Assembly (NCBI GenBank): GCA_947457745.1
Contig: CANGWT010000028.1
Span: 1-15,728 of the forward strand
DNA length: 15,728 bases
Source: Burkholderiaceae bacterium
Lineage (GTDB): Bacteria > Pseudomonadota > Gammaproteobacteria > Burkholderiales > Burkholderiaceae
Direction: 5' to 3'
Of this stretch, positions 6,979 through 12,737 are shown piece by piece. The number at the start of each line of letters is the position of its first letter. Position 1 is the first letter of the stretch. The translations under genes were made by a program, and so were the position numbers. Below the pieces are notes generated by a model. The model was not told where the DNA came from, did no database searches, and saw only the letters and a list, made by a program, of their open reading frames with translations.

Positions 6979-7170
6979 CAGCAGCTCCTATTCATAGAAA
7001 AACAAAATGCGTGCGCAAAGAGTTACCCGGGGTGCGCAGTAGGCCCCTGTAATGCTGTCCTTGTTTATGCAGAAATGAACTTCATGAGCCTCCAGCGTAT
7101 CAGCGATTTTGCTGAAAACCAAGGGGGCAGATCATGTTTATTTAATAAATACTCTAAAAGCTCTGAATAT
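6979..7170. promoter_or_regulatory. 192-base gap at the usual rpoN position, probable hpf upstream region
   Basis: This is the longest non-coding stretch of the window, between the lptB stop and the hpf start. I found no sigma-54 fragment in the frames read. On the minus strand a possible hpf promoter has TTGCGC, a 16-base spacer and TATGAA just ahead of the Shine-Dalgarno (4 of 6 matches in the -10, 3 of 6 in the -35). The upstream part, near the lptB stop, is AT-rich. A GGGG/CCCC inverted repeat at about 7029-7057 is short and has a long loop, so I do not call it a terminator. The promoter is inference only. Confidence 0.35.
7011..7038. repeat. Pair of GTGCGCA direct repeats 21 bases apart
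   Basis: GTGCGCA occurs at 7011-7017 and again at 7032-7038. Each contains the palindrome TGCGCA, and the centres are 21 bases apart, two turns of the helix. One copy overlaps the candidate -35 region of hpf and the other lies just upstream. This arrangement is typical of binding sites for a dimeric regulator, but no regulator can be named from the sequence. Confidence 0.4.
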
Positions 7171-7938
7171 TTACATGCGGAAGTTTTCGCCTAGGTAGAC
7201 TCGTCTGACGGCATCATTCTCAATAATTTGGTCTGGCTTACCTTCCGCTAAAACGCTACCTTCACTGATGATGTAGGCGTGATCACAAATTCCCAAAGTT
7301 TCTCGAACGTTATGGTCGGTGATGAGCACGCCGATCTGGCGGTCTCTTAAGAAGCGCACAATCCGCTGGATCTCTCCAACCGCAATTGGGTCAACGCCAG
7401 CAAATGGCTCATCTAATAAAATGAACTTAGGCTGGGAGGCAAGAGCCCTAGCAATTTCAACGCGGCGGCGTTCTCCGCCAGATAGTGAGAGCGCTGGGTT
7501 ATCGCGGAGATGGCTAATTTGAAGTTCGCCTAAGAGTTCATCTAAGCGATGTGATATGTCGGCCTTGCTTAATGGTTTTCCACCTTGTACTTGCAGTTCT
7601 AATACGGCTTGAATATTTTCAGCGACATTGAGCTTTCTGAAAACAGAGGCCTCTTGCGGGAGGTAAGACAGACCCATGCGAGCGCGTTCATGAATGGGTA
7701 GGTGGGTAATATCAGCACCGTCTAAAATAATTTGACCGCCATCGAGGGGGACTAGGCCAACAATCATGTAGAAAGAGGTTGTTTTGCCAGCGCCATTTGG
7801 CCCCAAGAGTCCCACAACTTCGCCGCACTTGACTTCGACTGAAACATCCCGCACTACCGTGCGAGATCCATAACGCTTTTGAAGGTGCTGTGCGCTGAGG
7901 GTTGCTGGCTTTTGAGTGCCGCTAGAGTCCGTAATCAT
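7171..7938 (-). CDS. lptB: LPS export ABC transporter ATP-binding protein
   Basis: LptB is the cytosolic ATPase that, with LptF and LptG, extracts lipopolysaccharide from the inner membrane and drives it along the LptC-LptA bridge. The 255-residue ABC domain is complete: Walker A GPNGAGKT (46-53), Q-loop Gln95 in YLPQEASVF, signature LSGGERRR (152-159), Walker B ILLDEP (173-178), and switch His209 in ITDHN. The ending VYLGENFRM is typical of LptB. An N-terminal extension of about a dozen residues precedes the usual start, but no other Met is available. The start shares an ATGA junction with the lptA stop, so it is translationally coupled. The genes lptF and lptG are not in this window; in related genomes they lie elsewhere. 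Confidence 0.97.
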   Translation of the reverse strand: MITDSSGTQKPATLSAQHLQKRYGSRTVVRDVSVEVKCGEVVGLLGPNGAGKTTSFYMIVGLVPLDGGQIILDGADITHLPIHERARMGLSYLPQEASVFRKLNVAENIQAVLELQVQGGKPLSKADISHRLDELLGELQISHLRDNPALSLSGGERRRVEIARALASQPKFILLDEPFAGVDPIAVGEIQRIVRFLRDRQIGVLITDHNVRETLGICDHAYIISEGSVLAEGKPDQIIENDAVRRVYLGENFRM

Positions 7939-8486
7939 CTCTCTAGTGTAGCTTTTCTTCTTGGCGAAAGGATGGTTCTAGCTAGAGGCAAGTCTTCTGC
8001 TTTGGCGTTCTCTGGTGGGAAGACTTGATAAGCCTGGCTTACGTCATCATATTCAATCTTCCAGCCATCTAGTTGATCGACCATCTGCATATTGCGAAGA
8101 CGTTTCAAGGAAGAGTTACCGGTCAGAGTGAGAACCTCAGTTTTGGCGTTGTAATTCACTGCTTGGCCGCGACCTTGCATGAACTCATCTGCTGGACCTT
8201 CACGTCTTTGTCGGAAGCTGGCGGTAGATTTAGGATTCCCCTCAACATCAATGTACTCATATCCTTCGGGATCGACTTTGATATTGCCTTTTTCGCCCGT
8301 AATTAAAATGCTACCTTTAATCAAGAGCACTTCACCATCCAGCTCATAAACTTGTTGTACGTCATTCACAGAAACCTTTTCTGCTTCCAAAACAATGGGT
8401 TTATCTTGATCGGCTTTTTCAGCACGAGTAGTAAGACAAGCCCCCAGTAGCGCAAACGCTATTATCAATTTTTGCATTAGCTTCAT
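7935..8486 (-). CDS. lptA: LPS transport periplasmic protein
   Basis: LptA oligomerises into the periplasmic bridge that carries LPS from LptC to LptD at the outer membrane. The 183-residue protein has a signal sequence (basic start, hydrophobic run 7-16) and an OstA-like beta-jellyroll domain, seen in KPIVLEAEKVSVND, VYELDGEVLLIKGSILITGE and QAVNYNAKTEVLTLTG. The signal is ambiguous. A lipobox-like LLGAC ends at Cys17, while a signal peptidase I site after TTRA (residue 22) would give the soluble form known from E. coli. The gene overlaps both neighbours by 4 bases (ATGA junctions with lptC and lptB), forming a tight lptCAB unit. Confidence 0.93.
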   Translation of the reverse strand: MKLMQKLIIAFALLGACLTTRAEKADQDKPIVLEAEKVSVNDVQQVYELDGEVLLIKGSILITGEKGNIKVDPEGYEYIDVEGNPKSTASFRQRREGPADEFMQGRGQAVNYNAKTEVLTLTGNSSLKRLRNMQMVDQLDGWKIEYDDVSQAYQVFPPENAKAEDLPLARTILSPRRKATLER

Positions 8487-9127
8487 TGCTGCGCTCCAGG
8501 TTGAAGGCGCTCGATACGACCTTTTACTTGTCCAGACAACACCATGCTTTGTTCTATATTGTTAAATACGCCGCCATCAGTTGAGCGCATCACAGAAACC
8601 CCTTGCTCTAGCGTAATGGGCTTATCTGTTTTAATAATGTCATCATTAATGAGTACTTTGAAATAAGAAGAGCGCGCAAGCATGCGCGGTCTTGCAGGTT
8701 CACTTGCTGTAGCAGCTTGTTGCGGTCGAAATATTTCGGCGTTATCAATCAGATCCAAAATCGTTAGGTCGCCATCTAAATGACCCTTGTCTGCTTTGAC
8801 GGTCACCGGTGACTTTTCAGGTGGGAATAAACGGATGCGCGGTGTTTCAATATCGATTGAAGCGTCATCATCGTAGTGAATCACTTTCTTACCTAGCACG
8901 CGATATTTGGTATCGCCAGATTCATTGAGGGCGGATAAGGCGCCATTGCTAATAATGTAGTCAGGCTCATGCAAACGAACGCGCTCAATAGCAGACTTTT
9001 CTGCTGGCGTATTCTTCTTGACCAGCCAAAAAGTGACAAGGGTTAGCGTACCCATCAAGATCAATGGCATCAGGCGTAACAAGGTACGCCAAATACTCAA
9101 TTTAATATTTTGGGCATTCAGTTCCAT
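8483..9127 (-). CDS. lptC: LPS export inner-membrane protein LptC
   Basis: LptC is a bitopic inner-membrane protein that receives LPS from LptBFG and passes it to LptA. The 214-residue protein has one N-terminal transmembrane helix (about residues 15-36, LLRLMPLILMGTLTLVTFWL) and a periplasmic domain with the family segments HEPDYIISNGALSALNESG, IRLFPPEKSPVTVKADKGHL and ILDLIDNAEIFRP. The primary sequence of this family is weakly conserved, so position between kdsC and lptA supports the call. The gene begins 12 bases after the kdsC stop with a weak AAGG far ahead of the ATG, and its stop overlaps the lptA start. Confidence 0.9.
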   Translation of the reverse strand: MELNAQNIKLSIWRTLLRLMPLILMGTLTLVTFWLVKKNTPAEKSAIERVRLHEPDYIISNGALSALNESGDTKYRVLGKKVIHYDDDASIDIETPRIRLFPPEKSPVTVKADKGHLDGDLTILDLIDNAEIFRPQQAATASEPARPRMLARSSYFKVLINDDIIKTDKPITLEQGVSVMRSTDGGVFNNIEQSMVLSGQVKGRIERLQPGAQQ

Positions 9128-9139
9128 TACGAAATGACC

Positions 9140-9712
9140 TTAAGCACGCGCCTGAGCAAGTAATTCCTCATAGCGGTTTTGCGCCTTCAAGATCAAATCA
9201 CAGACTTCACGTACCGCGCCACTCCCGCCGGACCGAGTGGTGACAAGGTGAGCAGTTTCTTTCACGGCATCATGCCCTTGTGCTGGGCATATCTTCAATC
9301 CTGCAGACTTCATCATTTGAAAATCAGGCCAGTCATCGCCCATCACTGCACAATCGCTAGGCTGTAGTCCGAGAGATTGCAGTATCTTTTTTAAGGCTGC
9401 GGCTTTATCTTCAACACCCATGTGTACGTGCTTGATACCGAGCTCATCGCAACGGGCCAAAACCATTTTGGAGTTGCGCCCTGTAATGATGGCCGTCGGA
9501 ATGCCTATTTTTTCCAATAATTTAATTCCCAAGCCATCTTGAATATCAAAAGCTTTCAGGGACTCTTTGCCATTTTCACCAATAAAAACTTGGCCATTGG
9601 TCAAGACGCCATCAACATCTAGCACGAGAAGTTTGATTACCCCAGCACGATCCCAAGCCTGTGGATATTGGCTTAGAGGGTTGGTGTTATGAGTATGAAA
9701 GGCGCTAGGCAT
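9140..9712 (-). CDS. kdsC: 3-deoxy-D-manno-octulosonate 8-phosphate phosphatase
   Basis: KdsC hydrolyses Kdo 8-phosphate to Kdo, the sugar that links lipid A to the LPS core. The 190-residue HAD-family enzyme (C0 type, without a cap) has motif I LVLDVDGVL with Asp32 and Asp34, motif II Thr77 in IITGRN, the motif III Lys103 in EDK, and motif IV GDDWPD (125-130). The C-terminal RSGGSGAVREVCDLIL is typical. The ATG at 9712 is 36 bases after the kdsD stop; no clear Shine-Dalgarno is visible. Its neighbour kdsD makes the arabinose 5-phosphate used two steps earlier in the same pathway. The order kdsD-kdsC-lptC-lptA-lptB is the standard proteobacterial arrangement. Confidence 0.96.
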   Translation of the reverse strand: MPSAFHTHNTNPLSQYPQAWDRAGVIKLLVLDVDGVLTNGQVFIGENGKESLKAFDIQDGLGIKLLEKIGIPTAIITGRNSKMVLARCDELGIKHVHMGVEDKAAALKKILQSLGLQPSDCAVMGDDWPDFQMMKSAGLKICPAQGHDAVKETAHLVTTRSGGSGAVREVCDLILKAQNRYEELLAQARA

Positions 9713-9748
9713 GAGAAAGGGTGAGTTGAAGATTGAAAGGTGGCTGGC

Positions 9749-10741
9749 TTAAATAACCTTGGCGGCAAATAAATCATGGAGGTTGAGTGCCCCCAGTAAT
9801 GCGCCTGCCGGATCGGTTACTACTAAATGATTGATACGATGCTTTTCCATCATCTCAATAGCTTCCTCCGCCAATAGCTCGGGAGGAATCGTGCGGGGTG
9901 CTGAGGTAATCGCATTTTTTAAAGTAAGACCATCTAAATTGGTGCTCTTCTCAAGGAGGCGACGCAAGTCACCGTCAGTAAAGATGCCAGCAACTTGATT
10001 TGATGCATTTAAAGTAACCACCATACCCATGCGCTTGGCAGTCATCTCGAGTAAAGCATCTTGCAGGGAAGCGGAGATTGCAATCTTAGGGGTCTCATCA
10101 AAGCTGCGCATGACTTCACTGACATGCATGAACTGCTTGCGACCTAAGCGGCCGCCTGGGTGTGAGCGCTGAAAATCTTCTGCCTGAAAGCCCCGAGCAT
10201 CTAGAAGGGCAACAGCTAGGGCATCACCCATAGCGAGAGCCGCGGTTGTGCTGGTGGTTGGGGCAAGGTTAAGTGGGCAAGCTTCTTTCTCAACGCTGGT
10301 ATCTAAATGGGCATCAGCTAGTTTTGCCAAAGAGGAATTTGGTGCGCCAGTCAGTGCAATTAGTTTTGCTCCAGTGCGCTTGACGATAGGCACGATGGTG
10401 AGTAGTTCATCAGTCTCACCGGAATTGGAGAGTGCAACAAAGACGTCATCACGGGTCACCATCCCTAGATCGCCATGACTTGCTTCCGCGGGATGAACAA
10501 AAAAAGCGGGAGAGCCTGTAGAGGCAAAGGTGGCGGCAATCTTACGAGCAATATGCCCTGATTTGCCAATTCCAGAGACGACGATGCGACCTTTACAGGC
10601 ATGGAGCAGATCAACCGCCAATACGAGGGCATCAGCGTCTGCACCTTCAAGGCGATCGCGCATGGTGTGCAGCGCAGCAGCCTCAATTGTGAGGGTGTCG
10701 CGTGCAAGCTTTAGGGTTCGGTCACGAGTCTTAGCTATCAT
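9749..10741 (-). CDS. kdsD: Arabinose-5-phosphate isomerase
   Basis: KdsD interconverts ribulose 5-phosphate and arabinose 5-phosphate, the first committed step toward Kdo. The 330-residue protein has an N-terminal SIS domain (about 40-185) followed by two CBS domains (about 208-330). Active-site residues known from E. coli KdsD are all present with an offset of one: Lys60 in GIGKSGH, Glu112 in SGETDEL, Glu153 in EKEACPL, and His194 in RSHPGGRLG. It is the first gene of the minus-strand LPS train. The start codon lies only 11 bases from the start codon of the divergent antiporter gene, so its promoter must overlap that gene. No Shine-Dalgarno is visible; a TATACT hexamer lies 6 bases upstream. 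Confidence 0.97.
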   Translation of the reverse strand: MIAKTRDRTLKLARDTLTIEAAALHTMRDRLEGADADALVLAVDLLHACKGRIVVSGIGKSGHIARKIAATFASTGSPAFFVHPAEASHGDLGMVTRDDVFVALSNSGETDELLTIVPIVKRTGAKLIALTGAPNSSLAKLADAHLDTSVEKEACPLNLAPTTSTTAALAMGDALAVALLDARGFQAEDFQRSHPGGRLGRKQFMHVSEVMRSFDETPKIAISASLQDALLEMTAKRMGMVVTLNASNQVAGIFTDGDLRRLLEKSTNLDGLTLKNAITSAPRTIPPELLAEEAIEMMEKHRINHLVVTDPAGALLGALNLHDLFAAKVI

Positions 10742-10747
10742 GGGGTG

Positions 10748-10753
10748 AGTATA
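10748..10753 (-). promoter_or_regulatory. Candidate -10 element (TATACT) for kdsD
   Basis: TATACT reads on the minus strand 6 bases before the kdsD ATG and overlaps the first base of the divergent antiporter start codon. The spacing to the ATG is the same as for the candidate at mutM, and kdsD also lacks a Shine-Dalgarno, which would suit a leaderless message. No clear -35 was found, so the evidence is weak. Confidence 0.25.
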
Positions 10754-12735
10754 TGCCGTCAGTCCTTCAATTAACTCTCATCTTGTTGGCCTCAGGAGTG
10801 GCCGGGGTGCTTATTTTCCGCTATTTTGGGCTACCCCCTATTTTGGGCTATCTGGCCATTGGTGTCTTGATTGGGCCACATGCCCTTGGTTTGGCCAATG
10901 ATTCAGCCACAGTGAAGTATTTAGCTGAATTTGGCGTGGTTTTCTTGATGTTCTCAATTGGTCTGGAATTCAACCTCCATAAGCTTCGGGCCATGCGGAC
11001 TATTGTATTTGGCTTGGGCGGTAGTCAGGTCATTTTGACCATGCTGCTGGCAGTCCCAGCCAGCCTCTTGATGAACTGGATTTACCCTATTTCTTGGCAG
11101 GCTGCTATTGCACTGGGGGGCGCATTAGCAATGTCCTCAACAGCTATCGTTACCAAACTCATTTCCGAGCGATCCGAGATTGAAACTGAGCATGGACGCA
11201 ACATCATCGGTATTTTGCTCTTTCAGGACTTAGCGGTAGTTTTCCTGTTGATTTTGTTGCCTTCGCTTGGCAAAAATCCCGGGGATCTGTTTTTAGCACT
11301 GAGCGCAGCATCGATCAAGATTGCCGTTGCCCTGATTCTCATTTTCGTTATTGGTCAAACCTTAATGAGTCGGTGGTTTAGCTTGGTTGCTAAGTTACGC
11401 TCCCAAGAATTATTCATGCTCAATCTATTGCTCATTGTTTTAGGTATGGCGGGGCTTACCGAGCACTTTGGTTTATCACTAGCGCTTGGCGCTTTCTTGG
11501 CCGGGATGTTAATTGCCGAAACGCCTTATCGCCATCAAGTGGAAGAAGACGTTAAGCCCTTCAAAGATGTGCTCTTGGGCCTCTTCTTTATCACCATTGG
11601 CATGCTACTGGATTTTGAAGTGATTTATCAACAGTGGATGCTAGTTTCGCTCTTATTAATTGGCCCCTTGATTTTTAAGTTCGGCATGATTGCTTTACTG
11701 TCCCGTGCTTTTGGTTCAAGTCCTGGCATCTCTATTCGGACGGGCTTGTGTTTAGCGCAGGCTGGTGAATTCGGTTTTGTACTCTTAAATCAAATTGATG
11801 GTTTAGATTTAATTGATCCAGCCTTAAGTCAGGCAGTGTTAGCAGCGATGTTGTTATCGATGTTTGGCGCACCTTTCTTAATTCAATATAGCGATCGTAT
11901 TGCGATGCGTTTTTCTAGCAATGAATGGTTGTTGCAATCGCTGGCACTGACACGTGTTGCGGCAAAAAGTGTCCGTACGGAAAACCACGTAGTCATTTGT
12001 GGATTTGGTCGCTCAGGCCAAAGCTTAGCCCGCATGCTCGATCAAGAAAAAATTCCTTACATTGCATTAGACATGGATCCTGATCGCGTAAAGGAGGCCG
12101 CCGCTGCCGGAGATAACGTGGTCTATGGCGACGCTAGTCGAGAAAATTATTTAGTAGCTGCCGGCCTGTCAAGAGCAAAGGCAGTAGTGATTACTTATGC
12201 GGACACACCAGCTAGCTTCAAAGTGTTGCATCAAGTTGAGCACTTGCGTCCTGGTATGACAGTATTGGTACGTACCAAAGATGATGCAGATTTAGCCAAG
12301 TTGCAAGCAGCTGGTGCGACCGAGGTGGTACCAGAGTTGATTGAAGGTAGTTTGATGATGGCGTCTCACGTCTTACTGATAATGGGTGTGCCTATGCGTA
12401 AGGTAGTGCGCCGTATTACCGGTGCACGTGAAGCTCGTTATAGCCTTTTGCGCGGCTACTTCCGTGGCGTTAATGATGAGGTGGATACCAAGGAATCGTG
12501 GCGCTTACATTCAGTTACTTTGCTACCTGAGTCGGCCAGTATTGGACAGACTCTTGAAGAGTTGCATCTTGAAAATGAAGGTGTGAGCGTGCAGGCAGTC
12601 AGGCGAAAAGTGGGCGGCTCTGACTACGTTAAATTAGAGCTCACCCCAGACTTGCGTTTGCAAGCCAACGATATTTTGGTGCTGTCAGGCAATTCAGAAG
12701 CGACTGATTTAGCCGAATCTAAATTGCTTGGATGA
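10753..12735 (+). CDS. Kef-type CPA2 monovalent cation:proton antiporter with RCK domain
   Basis: This is an inner-membrane potassium or sodium/proton antiporter or channel-like efflux protein of the CPA2 family, likely acting in pH or cation homeostasis or electrophile response. The 660-residue protein has a membrane domain of about 12-13 helices (residues 5-380) with the conserved LPPILGYLAIGVLIGP (27-42), the LLFQDLAVV motif (Gln158-Asp159) and LGAFLAGMLIAE (245-256). An RCK_N Rossmann domain follows from about 411 with GFGRSG (417-422) and Asp440, the position expected to bind the nucleotide. The C-terminus (about 585-650) resembles a TrkA_C/RCK_C domain. It is close to YbaL/KefB/KefC, but I cannot choose between them, so no symbol is given. 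A good Shine-Dalgarno (GGGGTGAG) abuts the divergent kdsD start codon. The gene ends 2 bases from the convergent uvrA stop. Confidence 0.93.
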   Translation: MPSVLQLTLILLASGVAGVLIFRYFGLPPILGYLAIGVLIGPHALGLANDSATVKYLAEFGVVFLMFSIGLEFNLHKLRAMRTIVFGLGGSQVILTMLLAVPASLLMNWIYPISWQAAIALGGALAMSSTAIVTKLISERSEIETEHGRNIIGILLFQDLAVVFLLILLPSLGKNPGDLFLALSAASIKIAVALILIFVIGQTLMSRWFSLVAKLRSQELFMLNLLLIVLGMAGLTEHFGLSLALGAFLAGMLIAETPYRHQVEEDVKPFKDVLLGLFFITIGMLLDFEVIYQQWMLVSLLLIGPLIFKFGMIALLSRAFGSSPGISIRTGLCLAQAGEFGFVLLNQIDGLDLIDPALSQAVLAAMLLSMFGAPFLIQYSDRIAMRFSSNEWLLQSLALTRVAAKSVRTENHVVICGFGRSGQSLARMLDQEKIPYIALDMDPDRVKEAAAAGDNVVYGDASRENYLVAAGLSRAKAVVITYADTPASFKVLHQVEHLRPGMTVLVRTKDDADLAKLQAAGATEVVPELIEGSLMMASHVLLIMGVPMRKVVRRITGAREARYSLLRGYFRGVNDEVDTKESWRLHSVTLLPESASIGQTLEELHLENEGVSVQAVRRKVGGSDYVKLELTPDLRLQANDILVLSGNSEATDLAESKLLG

Positions 12736-12737
12736 CC

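Noticed and set aside
6985..7125. A minus-strand frame of about 44 codons in the lptB-hpf gap starting at TTG and ending just before the hpf Shine-Dalgarno
   Set aside because: No ATG or ribosome site, no resemblance to the sigma-54 C-terminus or any family I know. Not enough support for a gene or an rpoN remnant.
6922..7194. A 90-codon plus-strand open frame across the lptB-hpf gap
   Set aside because: It begins antisense within hpf, ends antisense within lptB, has no recognisable family features and no Shine-Dalgarno. It is best read as a chance frame over the gap.
10821..10850. A 13-base perfect direct repeat (CTATTTTGGGCTA at 10821 and 10838) in the antiporter gene
   Set aside because: The two copies are in different reading frames and together encode the conserved LPPILGYL region, so coding constraint plus chance explains them.
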